DNA from: Magnetococcales bacterium WMHbinv6
GTDB taxonomy: Bacteria > Pseudomonadota > Magnetococcia > Magnetococcales > Magnetaquicoccaceae
Direction of reading: 5' to 3'
Length of the DNA: 64,000 bases
Assembly (NCBI GenBank): GCA_002753135.1
Contig: PDZV01000003.1
Coordinates: 123,955-187,954 of the forward strand
Below, one piece after another: positions 7,616-16,324 of this stretch. The notes under the pieces were generated by a model, which was not told the origin of the DNA, searched no databases, and saw only the letters and a list, made by a program, of their open reading frames with translations. The position numbers were made by a program, and so were the translations under genes. Every line of letters starts with the position of its first letter. The stretch's first letter is position 1.

Positions 7616-9241
7616 ATGGCCATCATCAAGCGGGCATTAATCAGCGTCTCCGACAAGAGTGGATTGGGTGAATTTGCCGCCGGTCTGCAGCGGCACGGCG
7701 TCGAGATTCTGTCAACGGGAGGAACGGCCAGGGCCTTGCAACAGTTGGGTATTCCGGTCAAGGATGTTGCGGAATTTACCGGTTTTCCAGAAATGTTGGA
7801 TGGGCGGGTCAAAACATTGCATCCAAAAGTGCATGGTGGACTGCTCGGAGTGCGGGACAATCCGACCCATCTGGCACAAATGGCGGAACAGGGCATACAG
7901 CCCATCGATATGGTGGTGGTCAATCTCTATCCCTTTGAGGCAACTGTTGCCCGCAGCGACTGCACCCTGGAGGAGGCGATTGAAAACATCGATATCGGTG
8001 GCCCTTCCATGTTGCGTTCTGCGGCAAAAAATTACCGTTTTGTCACTGTGATCGTCGAGCCGCGTGACTATCCGTTGGTGTTGGCAGAGATGGACGCCCA
8101 GGGGGGGGAGGTCTCTCTGGAACGCAACGCCGCTTTGGCACGCACCTGTTTTGCCCGTACCGCCGCCTATGACGGGGCGATCAGCAACTGGCTCTCCTCG
8201 CTGGATGCCGACGGTGTACCGCAACTGTTTCCCAATACCCTGACCATGCAGTTTCATAAACGCCAGTCGATGCGCTACGGGGAAAATCCCCATCAACTGG
8301 CCGCTTTTTATACGGAGCCGGGTCCCATTGCCCGTCCCTCGTTGGCTCGTACCGAACAGTTGCAAGGCAAGGAGCTTTCGTTCAACAACATTCACGATGC
8401 CAACGGCGCTTTGGAACTGGTGCAGGAGTTTCAGGAGCCGACGGTGGTGATTGTCAAACATGCCAACCCTTGCGGCGTTGCCTCCGATGAAGATTTGCTG
8501 CTGGCCTATCAACGGGCCCGGGATTGTGACCGCACCTCGGCCTTTGGTGGCATTATTGCCTGCAATCGTCCGGTGAGCGGTCGTCTGGCCCAGGAGATGA
8601 CCGCCATGTTCGTCGAAGCGGTCATTGCCCCCGCCTTTGAGGAAGAGGCGTTGGCTCTCTTTGCCGGCAAAAAGAACGTCCGCCTGTTGGCGACGCAAAG
8701 CATGGGCCGCGCTGCCGGCAGCAGCAAGGTGGCTCCAGAGTGGACCATGATGGAGATGAAACGGGTGTTGGGCGGTCTGCTGGTCCAGGAGCGGGATACC
8801 CTGTTGCTGCGCAAAAATGAGCTGCAGGTGGTGACGGAACGCCATCCCAGCGATGCTGAACTGCGCGATCTGGAGTTTGCCTGGAAGGTGGTGAAATATG
8901 TCAAATCCAATGCCATCGTCTATGCCCGCCACCATTGCACTGTTGGTGTAGGTGCCGGACAGATGAGCCGGGTGGATGCGTCACGGATTGCCGTCTGGAA
9001 AGCCGGTGAAGCGGCCCGTTCTCTGGGACAAGCGATTCCTCCGGGAGGAGCGGTTGCCGGTTCGGTGTTGGCTTCCGATGCCTTTTTCCCCTTCCGCGAT
9101 GGAATCGATGCCGCTGCCGAAGCCGGTGCCACGGCGGTGATTCAACCGGGTGGTTCGGTGCGTGATGAAGAGGTGATCGCGGCGGCCAATGCCCACAAAA
9201 TGGCCATGCTGTTTACCGGCGTCCGTCATTTTCGTCATTGA
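7616..9241 (+). CDS. purH: Bifunctional AICAR formyltransferase / IMP cyclohydrolase
   Basis: A 541-residue protein, the normal length for PurH, which catalyses the last two steps of de novo IMP synthesis in the cytoplasm. The N-terminal 200 residues are the cyclohydrolase (MGS-like) domain with [34 protein letters not shown] and the [13 protein letters not shown] stretch. The transformylase domain carries [21 protein letters not shown] (catalytic Lys-His pair), AFGGIIA and, near the end, [18 protein letters not shown] and [20 protein letters not shown] ribosome site lies 8 bases before the ATG. It sits in a rsmB-purH-midA run on the same strand. Confidence 0.97.
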   Translation: MAIIKRALISVSDKSGLGEFAAGLQRHGVEILSTGGTARALQQLGIPVKDVAEFTGFPEMLDGRVKTLHPKVHGGLLGVRDNPTHLAQMAEQGIQPIDMVVVNLYPFEATVARSDCTLEEAIENIDIGGPSMLRSAAKNYRFVTVIVEPRDYPLVLAEMDAQGGEVSLERNAALARTCFARTAAYDGAISNWLSSLDADGVPQLFPNTLTMQFHKRQSMRYGENPHQLAAFYTEPGPIARPSLARTEQLQGKELSFNNIHDANGALELVQEFQEPTVVIVKHANPCGVASDEDLLLAYQRARDCDRTSAFGGIIACNRPVSGRLAQEMTAMFVEAVIAPAFEEEALALFAGKKNVRLLATQSMGRAAGSSKVAPEWTMMEMKRVLGGLLVQERDTLLLRKNELQVVTERHPSDAELRDLEFAWKVVKYVKSNAIVYARHHCTVGVGAGQMSRVDASRIAVWKAGEAARSLGQAIPPGGAVAGSVLASDAFFPFRDGIDAAAEAGATAVIQPGGSVRDEEVIAAANAHKMAMLFTGVRHFRH

Positions 9242-9284
9242 TGCGGCAGTGGACCGCAACGACTGCCCTTGCTCTGCCAAACAG

Positions 9285-10472
9285 ATGCCGATGCCTGCCC
9301 TGCTGCAACAGGCCATCCGTGCAGCGGGTGGCCTGTTGCCTTTTCATCAATACATGCAGTTGGTGCTGTATCATCCGCAATACGGCTATTATATGAGCCA
9401 GCGTCCCCGTCTGGGACGAGGTGGTGATTTTGTCACCGCACCGGAAATGACCTCTCTTTTTGGCGAACTGTTGACCCTGCAGTGGATAGAAATCTGGCAA
9501 CGGATGGGTGAACCGGCCACCTTTGCCCTGGTGGAAGCGGGTGCAGGCAGCGGTCGTCTGGCGGCAGACATTTGGCGTACTGCGCAACGTTTTCCTCCCT
9601 TTGCTGCGGCACTGACCTATACCATTGTAGAGATCAGCCCCGACTTTCAGGCCCGGCAACGCCAACTGCTGCAGGAGGTCGCCTGTCCCATGGAGAGAAT
9701 ACGCTGGTGTACCACTCTGGCGGAACTGGCGGCAGAGGAGGGAGTGGAAGGGGTGCTGTTCAGCAACGAATTTTTCGATGCCTTTCCCGTCCACTGGTTG
9801 GAGATGACCAAAGAGGGGTTGCGTGAATTGGCGGTTGCCGCCGACGAACAGGGTTTGACGGTGGGCCGTCTGCCGGTGACGGCCCCGTTGACAGAGGACC
9901 ATTTTACCCGGCTCGGCATCCCCCTGCCGGTTGGCATGCGCACGGAGGTGGCGGTGGCGGCCAATGTCTGGATGAGCCAGGCGGCCCGTTGTCTGCGCCG
10001 GGGGGCAATTGTTACGATCGATTATGGCCTGACCCGCGCCGAATATTATCACCAAGGGGCCTTGCCGGAAGGAACCCTGACCGGCTATTACCGGCATCAA
10101 CAGGTGAATAATCCCTTGCTGCATCCGGGCGAGATGGATTTGACCAGCCATGTTCATTTTACCGATCTGGCCGAAGCGGGAGAGGCGGCAGGGTTGCAAA
10201 CGCTCGGTTATGGCACGCAGGCGTGGTTTTTAATGGGATTGGGTATCTTGCAGCGTCTGGAACAGTTGGCGCGTACACAATCTGCCGAACAGATGCAGGC
10301 CATACGGCAAACGGTGATGCGCTTGCTCATGCCGCAAGGGATGGGTGACCGTTTCAAGGTTTTGGTGCAAAGCCGTGGCTTGGCTGTCGACCCCCCTTTG
10401 GCCGGTTTTTCCCTGCATAACGCCAAACAGCGCCTGCAGACACCGGTTGCCGCCGTGCCATGCACCGGTTGA
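9285..10472 (+). CDS. MidA/NDUFAF7-like SAM-dependent methyltransferase
   Basis: A 395-residue protein of the COG1565/DUF185 family. Human NDUFAF7 (MidA) dimethylates an arginine of the complex I subunit NDUFS2; bacterial members are less studied. Diagnostic segments are MQLVLYHPQYGYY, GRGGDFVTAPEMTSLFGELL, EAGAGSGRLAADI (SAM binding), VLFSNEFFDAFPVH and VTIDYGLTRAEYY. The frame is open from 9189 inside purH; I chose the ATG at 9285, though a GTG at 9249 and an ATG at 9291 are possible. The stop codon lies inside one copy of a 10-bp target duplication of the MITE-like element that follows, so the insertion hit the last codon and preserved it. Confidence 0.85.
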   Translation: MPMPALLQQAIRAAGGLLPFHQYMQLVLYHPQYGYYMSQRPRLGRGGDFVTAPEMTSLFGELLTLQWIEIWQRMGEPATFALVEAGAGSGRLAADIWRTAQRFPPFAAALTYTIVEISPDFQARQRQLLQEVACPMERIRWCTTLAELAAEEGVEGVLFSNEFFDAFPVHWLEMTKEGLRELAVAADEQGLTVGRLPVTAPLTEDHFTRLGIPLPVGMRTEVAVAANVWMSQAARCLRRGAIVTIDYGLTRAEYYHQGALPEGTLTGYYRHQQVNNPLLHPGEMDLTSHVHFTDLAEAGEAAGLQTLGYGTQAWFLMGLGILQRLEQLARTQSAEQMQAIRQTVMRLLMPQGMGDRFKVLVQSRGLAVDPPLAGFSLHNAKQRLQTPVAAVPCTG

Positions 10473-10677
10473 CCAGGGCAATCGCATTTGAAAATAAATA
10501 ACGAACAAGGAGGTCCAGGAGGAGATTATCTCCTCCCGGCAGAGGTTTGGAGACGGCGTCTCCAAGGTTTATGCTTTTGTTGCGGCGCTTTTCACAACAA
10601 GCCAAGGCGCTTTTTGCCTTGGCGCAGCGCCGCCGCGGTCTTGTGGCTTTCAAATGCGATTGCCCTGACCGGTTGAC
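10464..10677. mobile_element. MITE-like element, 194 bp, with 20-bp TIRs and 10-bp target duplication
   Basis: Positions 10474-10493 (CAGGGCAATCGCATTTGAAA) and 10648-10667 are perfect inverted copies, and the element between them is directly flanked by ACCGGTTGAC at 10464-10473 and 10668-10677. No gene fits inside. Three hairpins fill it: 10518-10536 (8-bp stem, TTA loop), 10547-10565 (8-bp stem, GGC loop) and 10601-10623 (GCCAAGGC with GCCTTGGC). A CAGGG terminus with an 8-10 bp duplication recalls ISAs1-type insertion sequences, which would be the likely trans-acting source, but that assignment is from memory. The element separates midA from fabI. Confidence 0.9.
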
Positions 10678-10678
10678 A

Positions 10679-10707
10679 TTGACAGGTCGACGCAACTGGT
10701 TTATCAC
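10679..10707 (+). promoter_or_regulatory. Candidate sigma-70 promoter of fabI
   Basis: TTGACA at 10679-10684 and TATCAC at 10702-10707 are 17 bases apart, 42 bases before the fabI ATG. A second TTGACA at 10673-10678 arises at the edge of the target duplication. Only the -35 match is strong. Confidence 0.4.
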
Positions 10708-10749
10708 ATATCTCTGGATTGATTTAATTACCGCACAAAGGGTTGCAGC

Positions 10750-11526
10750 ATGGGCATTCTGGATGGCAAACGGGGACTGATTTTTGGTTTAGCCAACGAA
10801 AAGAGTATCGCTTGGGGCATTGCCAAAGCCTGCCATGAGGCAGGTGCTGAATTGGGATTCACCTATCTGGGCGAGGCACTGGAAAAACGGGTACGCCCCT
10901 TGGCGGCGCAACTGGGTTCGCAACTGGTTTTGCCATGCGATTTGAACCAGGATGAAGAGATTGACCAGGTGTTTGCAACGGTGAAAAATCTCTGGCCTGC
11001 CATTGATTTTATTGTCCACTCGGTCGCTTTTGCCAAAAAAGAGGAGCTGACCGGACACTATTATGATACCTCGCGGGAAGGGTTTCGCGTGGCCATGGAG
11101 AGTTCGGTCTACTCCTTGACGGCCATCTGCAGTCGGGCCGCCCCGCTGATGCACTCCGGTGGAGCCATTCTGACCCTGAGCTATCTGGGAGCGGAACGGG
11201 TGGTACCCCATTATAATGTCATGGGAGTTGCCAAGGCCGCTCTGGAGGCCAGTGTGCGTTATCTGGCCGCCGATTTTGGTGCTGCCGGTATCCGGGTCAA
11301 TGCCATCTCTGCCGGCCCGATCCGTACCCTGGCCGCCGCCGGGATCGGCGATTTCAAGGAGATTCTCAACTGGAACCGGGATAATGCCCCGCTGCGCCGC
11401 AACGTCACCATCGAAGAGGTGGGGCAGACCGGTTTGATGCTGGTTTCGGATATGGGATCGGGTATCACCGGTGAGGTGCTGCATGTCGATGCCGGTTACC
11501 ACATTGTTGGCATGAAGGCGGTTTGA
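10750..11526 (+). CDS. fabI: Enoyl-[acyl-carrier-protein] reductase (NADH), FabI
   Basis: A 258-residue short-chain dehydrogenase of the FabI type, which reduces the trans-2-enoyl-ACP in the last step of each fatty-acid elongation cycle. The nucleotide-binding start [18 protein letters not shown], the FabI signature [20 protein letters not shown] with Tyr145, Tyr155 and Lys162, and [17 protein letters not shown] are all present, matching E. coli FabI in spacing. Length is normal. The ATG follows a MITE-like element and a candidate promoter; the ribosome site is weak. aroC begins 4 bases after the stop, so the two are probably translated from one message. Confidence 0.96.
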   Translation: MGILDGKRGLIFGLANEKSIAWGIAKACHEAGAELGFTYLGEALEKRVRPLAAQLGSQLVLPCDLNQDEEIDQVFATVKNLWPAIDFIVHSVAFAKKEELTGHYYDTSREGFRVAMESSVYSLTAICSRAAPLMHSGGAILTLSYLGAERVVPHYNVMGVAKAALEASVRYLAADFGAAGIRVNAISAGPIRTLAAAGIGDFKEILNWNRDNAPLRRNVTIEEVGQTGLMLVSDMGSGITGEVLHVDAGYHIVGMKAV

Positions 11527-11530
11527 CCCG

Positions 11531-12613
11531 ATGGCGGGCAGCCGTATTGGCCATCTGTTCAGTGTCACCACCTTTGGAGAGAGCCATGGCCCCGCCCTGG
11601 GTGCCGTTGTCGAGGGGTGTCCAGCCGGTTTGCCACTTTCGGAGCTGGATCTGCAGAGGGATCTGGATCGACGCCGTCCCGGGCAAAGCCGTTTTACCAC
11701 CCAACGCCAGGAGGCCGATCAGGTACGCATTCTCTCCGGCCTGTTCGAGGGGATGACCACCGGTACCCCAATCGGCCTGCTGATCGAAAATACCGACCAA
11801 CGCTCCCGCGACTATCGGGATATTCAGGAACTGTTTCGACCTGGCCATGCCGATTACACCTACTGGCATAAATATGGGGTGCGCGATTATCGTGGTGGCG
11901 GTCGTTCATCGGCCAGAGAGACCGCCATGCGGGTGGCTGCTGGCGGCATTGCCAAACGACTGCTGACAGCCTGGCAGGTGAGCGTACGCGCCGCCCTGAT
12001 CGCCATGGGTGAAGAGCGGATTGATCGTGCGCGCTGGGATTGGCAAGAGGTGGATAAAAACCCCTTTTTCACCCCCGATGCGGCGATGGTCCCCCGTTTT
12101 ACTGCCCTGTTGGATCAGGTGCGTCAGGAGGGCGATTCGGTTGGTGCTTTGTTGGAGGTGGAGATAACCGGGGTGCCGGTCGGTTGGGGTGAACCGGTTT
12201 TTGACCGACTGGATGCCGATTTGGCCAAAGCGATGATGAGCATCAATGCGGTCAAAGGGGTGGAGATCGGTGACGGGATGGCCGCAGCCCAGGCAAGGGG
12301 TTCCCGCTGGGTCGATGAGATGGTTGCCGATGCCCGCCAAGCCAATGGTGTTGCCTTCACCAGCAATCGGGCCGGTGGCATTTTGGGCGGCATCTCCAGT
12401 GGTCAACCGATTGTGATCCGTTTGGCGGTCAAGCCAACCTCATCGATCATGGTGCCACGGCGCACGGTGGATATTCATGGCCAGGATCAGATCATTCAGA
12501 CACGCGGGCGACATGATCCCTGTGTCGGCATTCGCGCGGTGCCGGTAGCGGAGGCAATGGCCGCCCTGGTCTTGGCCGACCATGGCTTGCGGGCCAAAGG
12601 GTCGCGTTTGTAA
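11531..12613 (+). CDS. aroC: Chorismate synthase
   Basis: A 360-residue protein, full length for chorismate synthase, which converts 5-enolpyruvylshikimate-3-phosphate to chorismate using reduced FMN. Hallmarks visible are [24 protein letters not shown] at the N terminus, [19 protein letters not shown] with the FMN/substrate-binding arginines (here [25 protein letters not shown]), [17 protein letters not shown] and the C-terminal [17 protein letters not shown]. The start ATG is 4 bases from the fabI stop. This ends the housekeeping run; after it the base composition drops. Confidence 0.97.
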   Translation: MAGSRIGHLFSVTTFGESHGPALGAVVEGCPAGLPLSELDLQRDLDRRRPGQSRFTTQRQEADQVRILSGLFEGMTTGTPIGLLIENTDQRSRDYRDIQELFRPGHADYTYWHKYGVRDYRGGGRSSARETAMRVAAGGIAKRLLTAWQVSVRAALIAMGEERIDRARWDWQEVDKNPFFTPDAAMVPRFTALLDQVRQEGDSVGALLEVEITGVPVGWGEPVFDRLDADLAKAMMSINAVKGVEIGDGMAAAQARGSRWVDEMVADARQANGVAFTSNRAGGILGGISSGQPIVIRLAVKPTSSIMVPRRTVDIHGQDQIIQTRGRHDPCVGIRAVPVAEAMAALVLADHGLRAKGSRL

Positions 12614-13225
12614 TCGCCTTTTATTACCCTCCTCAAAAAACCATTCCTGGTCCAGGGCAGAGCCCCATATCTGTTTTCTCCGACACAGCCCTTGTTGCTT
12701 GCGACGCACGGTCACCCTCTGACCGTGTGACCGGAGCGTCCCCCACTTTTCCCTCCGTAGAACGTGCCGCACGAATGCCACAGGGGCAAGCCTTTTGCGC
12801 TGATCACCTGGTTGGCGGAGAGGCAAGTCATCGTGTAGGTTCCTTATCAGTATCAATAAAATTATTGTCTAACAAAAAATCATTTGTTGATCCCTGCGCC
12901 AGAAGAAAAATGGTTACAACAAAGATCATTGATGTTGTAGTTAGAATAACATAAACTGCACACAAAAATTGAATATAAGATGCGACAATATGCAAAATAT
13001 TGAATTATTTTATGAATTTTAATCCGAGATGCAAGTGATCCGTAAGGCTTGTTGTTTCGATACCGGAATGGAGCTCTCGTGCTCGCCTGGCAGGAGATCC
13101 TCGCGGAGGTGGTCAAGCCGTTGCGAGGATTCCGACAGTGCCCGGGAGAGTGGGACAGATTAAGTGGCAGTTCACAGCGGTGACGGTATTGTGCAACAAA
13201 GCCTATCGCAATCAGGAGATTAAGG
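12614..13225. other. Gene-free stretch at the edge of an AT-rich island
   Basis: No convincing gene. A short dyad CACGGTCA...TGACCGTG (12707-12727) and a GC-rich patch at about 13060-13150, in which one frame reads VLAWQEILAEVVKPLRG before stopping, stand inside otherwise AT-rich DNA. The patch could be the remnant of a deleted gene, but I do not recognise it. Confidence 0.5.
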
Positions 13226-13798
13226 TTGGAAAAGGACGAGAAATATTATTGTTATATTATATTTACTACTATATTGATGTACAATGTTTACTTAGATGTT
13301 CAAAATATTTATCCAGATGGAGGTTTCGAAGGGGCGTTTTTTTGGATAACAGTGCTTCTTATGTATCTCGTTATTTCATTAATTGCACTCTTGTCTGGAA
13401 TATTCGATATAATAATATACAAAAAAAAGTGCTCGTTAATTTGTCATTTCTTATACATTTCTTATTTTGTTTTTACATTTATATATTCACGGGAAGTGCA
13501 TTACGCAAAGCGCTATATTACAGCAAAATTATTATATGCTAGTAGCTATTCAAAATGTCGCGCTGACGCGAAAAAAAACAACAAACTTACAATTTGTTTT
13601 GCATCTGTGAGTCGCGGAGAGTTCGATCTTATTGTAATTGATCCAACACATGAGTTGACAGATAGGAGTGAATTTTGGACTTCATCTATATTTAACGCAC
13701 TTCGAGATAATAAATTTAATCTTCCATTGTCAAAAATTGGTCCTGGCATAAAAATTTATCATTTCTATGATGATGTTTACTATCTTTACATGGATTGA
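13226..13798 (+). CDS. AT-rich orphan membrane protein
   Basis: A 190-residue protein of unknown family, starting at a TTG with AGGAG 8 bases upstream. Hydrophobic segments lie at about residues 8-25, 36-62 and 70-88 (FWITVLLMYLVISLIALLSGIF is the clearest), followed by a soluble domain of about 95 residues (LTICFASVSRGEFDLIVIDP and onward). Codon use is strongly A/T-biased, far below its neighbours, and the gene lies between a gene-free stretch and a MITE-like element beside a broken TolC gene; these are signs of horizontal gain. It stands alone, so no function can be inferred. A membrane-anchored effector of a small defence or toxin locus is possible but unproven. Confidence 0.6.
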   Translation: MEKDEKYYCYIIFTTILMYNVYLDVQNIYPDGGFEGAFFWITVLLMYLVISLIALLSGIFDIIIYKKKCSLICHFLYISYFVFTFIYSREVHYAKRYITAKLLYASSYSKCRADAKKNNKLTICFASVSRGEFDLIVIDPTHELTDRSEFWTSSIFNALRDNKFNLPLSKIGPGIKIYHFYDDVYYLYMD

Positions 13799-13992
13799 AA
13801 TAGATTTACCTGCGTGGTTTGTCCATTGCCAGTAAATGGGTAGGTGACCAACTGTAGCTATCAGGCATGCCAATAATGGCAAGCTCATTCTAAGTATAGC
13901 GGATGGTACACAAACCTGCTTTGTTAATATCTATAAATTGATGTATTGTAATTCGGTTAGTGACGCTGTTGATGTTTGAAGAGGATAAAGCC

Positions 13993-14131
13993 AACATTGA
14001 GTCCCCTGAAGAAAGTCTGCAACCTGTTGAATTTGTTTGATTTTATTTTTCAGCCAAAAACGGCGTTTTCGCAAACAATTTCAATATGTTGCGCGAATTT
14101 TCGCCGGACTTTCTTCAGGGGACTCAACATT
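13993..14131. mobile_element. MITE-like element, 127 bp, with 19-bp TIRs and 6-bp target duplication
   Basis: GAGTCCCCTGAAGAAAGTC at 13999-14017 is repeated inverted and perfect at 14107-14125, and the whole is flanked by AACATT at 13993-13998 and 14126-14131. Beyond the perfect ends the arms continue to pair imperfectly (GCAACCTGTTGAATTTGTTTG against GCAACATATTGAAATTGTTTG), so the transcript would fold into one long hairpin. It encodes no protein. Terminal sequence and duplication length differ from the element at 10474-10667, so a different transposase is implied. Confidence 0.85.
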
Positions 14132-14243
14132 CAATATTTATCGATGGCTGCCAAATTAACATCAGACATTGTTCTGTTTGGAATAGTACAAAAACATAGA
14201 GTAAAACAGCCTGTTTTACTGCTCTCACTTAAACAAATACATT

Positions 14244-14699
14244 AACGGTCGTCCCAATCAGAGTTCTTCGGCTGCCCAGTCGCAAGAAACGGTCGTCGGA
14301 TTAAGCATGACCATTCCACTGTTCGAGGGGTTTGAACGCACCTACAAGGTGCGAGGTGCCCAGGCGCAAAGCGAAATCAAAGAGGCGGAACTGCGCGACA
14401 TGCGCAATCAGGTACTCGGAGAGGTTGCCAAGGCCTATGCCGATGCGGTGGCTGCACTCCGCAGCCTGGACTCATCCAAACATTTGCTTGAGGCTGCCCA
14501 AGAGGCTTTGGATAACGTGCAACGCCGATATGATCGAGGTATTGCAGACATTCTGGAAATGCTCAACGTACAAGTGGCCCTTGCGGATGCAGCAAGAGAA
14601 CGGGTCAGAGCCTTGGCCGAATGGCGGTCGGCACGCCTCAAACTGCTGGCCAATACCGGAACAGCGGGTATCAGGAATATGCAAGTTTCGGAAAAATAA
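14244..14699 (+). pseudogene. C-terminal fragment of a TolC-family outer-membrane efflux protein
   Basis: About 150 residues matching the last third of a TolC-family channel: the strand motif VVGLSMTIPLFEGF followed by the long coiled helix (VRGAQAQSEIKEAELRD onward), then a second-repeat helix with RRYDRGIADILEMLNVQ and the closing WRSARLKLLANTG. The family normally needs 420-500 residues and a signal peptide, and both are missing. TolC-like sequence can be followed upstream of the ATG at 14307 to about 14244, where it ends abruptly in unrelated AT-rich DNA. A deletion or recombination removed the 5' two thirds. It differs from the intact TolC gene at 47.7-50.7 kb. Confidence 0.8.
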
Positions 14700-14737
14700 G
14701 TGCGGCCAGGTAGGCAATTGTCTCACCATGGTTGCCC

Positions 14738-14784
14738 AAAAGCAATCAGGGGTCCAAGATTGCCTTGGACCCCTGATTGCTTTT
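14738..14784. terminator. Bidirectional terminator with perfect 21-bp stem
   Basis: Positions 14738-14758 and 14764-14784 are perfect inverted copies around a 5-base loop (ATTGC); the stem is AAAAGCAATCAGGGGTCC... and ends in TTTT, so both strands read as GC stem plus U-run. It lies between the TolC remnant (+) and the convergent TauE gene (-), whose stop codon at 14783-14785 overlaps the T-run. Confidence 0.9.
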
Positions 14785-15853
14785 AAGCGGTTGCGTTTGC
14801 CATTTGCGTGCTTTGTTGCTGCAAATGTTCGCGTCGTCCTTTGATCAAGGCGGTCAGGATGATGCCGGCACCGAGGGCGAGGGCCAGCAGCATGATGGCG
14901 AAGCTGACATTTTTCAGCCACCATTGCGTATTGGCTGCCAGCGGGGCGATCAGGTCCAGTTGCGACAGATAGACCGGAATCACGATGGCACGGCTTATCA
15001 GCACGGTCATCATGATCACCCCCATGACCAGCTTGATCATGTAGGGTTTGACATAGGTGGTGCCGATGGCACCCAACTGAATGCCGAACAGAGAACCGGC
15101 CAGGATAATCATCGCCAGGCGAATATCCACATAGCCACTCCAGGCAAACTTGATGGTACCGCCGATGCCCATGACAAAGGCGATGACCAACTCGGTGGCA
15201 GAGGCCATCAGACTGCTCAGACCCAGAATATAAATTTGCGCCGGAACCCCGATGAAACCGCCGACAGCAATGGTTGCCGCCAGCAGGCCGGTGGCAAAAC
15301 CCAACGGGATGGTAAACAGGACCGAAATGCGGGCGTTGATGCTGGGAAAATACATCATGGTGCCGGGAATATTGACGCTTTGAATCCACAGCGCAATTTT
15401 GCCGGGTTTTTCCTCTTCGATCACCCCGGAGCGATAGCTTTTGATGGTATCGCGCATCACAAAACTGCCAACCAGGCCAAGAATGATCACAAAGGCCACA
15501 GAAACATACAAATTGGAACCGGCATCACCAAATTGACGTTTGATAGCCTCTTGGTAATGAGCACCCAACAACACGCCTGCTTCTGCAGAAATACCCAGTA
15601 CCAAACCCATTTTTACATCGACCTGACCATATTTGGCCCGTTTCATGGCACCGACCAGTGCTTTGGGAAATTTGTGGCACATATTACTGGCCACCGCAAC
15701 GATGCCCGGCACACCCAGACTCATCATCGCCGGAGTCAGAACAAATGCGCCTCCCGATCCGATGAAGCCGCTGACCAATCCCCCGACAAAACCAACCACA
15801 AACAGATAAATACCGGTCAGTGGTTCGAGTTGGATAAAATTGAGCGTATCCAT
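14783..15853 (-). CDS. TauE/SafE (TSUP) family permease
   Basis: A 356-residue inner-membrane protein of the TauE/SafE sulfite/organosulfonate exporter superfamily (PF01925), with about eight or nine helices arranged in two repeats. Typical first-repeat sequence GGLVSGFIGSGGAFVLTPAMMSLGVP is present, and the second repeat begins LGFATGLLAATIAVGGFIGVPAQIY. Family members move sulfite, sulfolactate or related anions; the two SulP permeases next door support a sulfur-oxyanion role, but that is inference. The polypeptide is longer than the usual 250-270 residues because of an inserted loop between the repeats (KSYRSGVIEEEKPGK and onward). A small two-helix protein gene lies 66 bases upstream in the same direction. 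Confidence 0.9.
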   Translation of the reverse strand: MDTLNFIQLEPLTGIYLFVVGFVGGLVSGFIGSGGAFVLTPAMMSLGVPGIVAVASNMCHKFPKALVGAMKRAKYGQVDVKMGLVLGISAEAGVLLGAHYQEAIKRQFGDAGSNLYVSVAFVIILGLVGSFVMRDTIKSYRSGVIEEEKPGKIALWIQSVNIPGTMMYFPSINARISVLFTIPLGFATGLLAATIAVGGFIGVPAQIYILGLSSLMASATELVIAFVMGIGGTIKFAWSGYVDIRLAMIILAGSLFGIQLGAIGTTYVKPYMIKLVMGVIMMTVLISRAIVIPVYLSQLDLIAPLAANTQWWLKNVSFAIMLLALALGAGIILTALIKGRREHLQQQSTQMANATA

Positions 15854-15919
15854 AAAAGTGCTTACCTGCCCTCAGTGAAAGTGGCGTTATCAGCCTGTTG
15901 TTTCCATGCGGAGAGTGGG

Positions 15920-16153
15920 TTACCGTTTGGCCCGGATTCCCAAGCTGCGCCAGAATTCACCGGTAAAGTTACCGTGTACAACAGAAAAGAGAAAAGCGAC
16001 GACGACGGGGAAGACAAAATACCATTTACCTTTGGCCGACAGTTCCAACACTTCCTTGTCGTAGATGAAGAGCAAAAGATACAGTGCGATGGAGAGTACA
16101 CCCCAGCCGATAGCTTTGAGATGGCTAGCGGCAGACTCCGATGGAGATGCCAT
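15920..16153 (-). CDS. Small two-helix membrane protein
   Basis: A 77-residue protein with two predicted transmembrane helices (AIGWGVLSIALYLLLFIY and WYFVFPVVVAFLFSVVHG) joined by a short polar loop KEVLELSAKGK. It sits 66 bases upstream of the TauE/SafE permease on the same strand, so an accessory or subunit role for that permease is a reasonable guess. I do not recognise a named family. Confidence 0.65.
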   Translation of the reverse strand: MASPSESAASHLKAIGWGVLSIALYLLLFIYDKEVLELSAKGKWYFVFPVVVAFLFSVVHGNFTGEFWRSLGIRAKR

Positions 16154-16324
16154 GTGATCTGCCTCCTGTGGACAGGAATGTGTGAAAGGGGGAAATGCGG
16201 TTGCTCTTTACCAGTTTTTAACATTCATCTTCAGCGACACCGTCCAGAATATATAAAGAAAGATTAAGAGAATGTTAAGATGAGGTTAAATTTGTATTAA
16301 CAGATAAAATTTTCAATAACCAGG

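Noticed and set aside
10488..10676. Small open frames inside the 194-bp MITE
   Set aside because: They coincide with the terminal repeats and hairpins and have no ribosome site or recognisable product.
13976..14245. An 89-codon frame across the 127-bp MITE
   Set aside because: Its sequence is mostly the mobile element and its flanks; no start site and no homology pattern.
14777..16267. A 496-codon open frame on + opposite the TauE/SafE gene
   Set aside because: It is the antisense shadow of a GC-biased membrane protein gene: low-complexity Gln/His/Asp-rich translation and no family resemblance.
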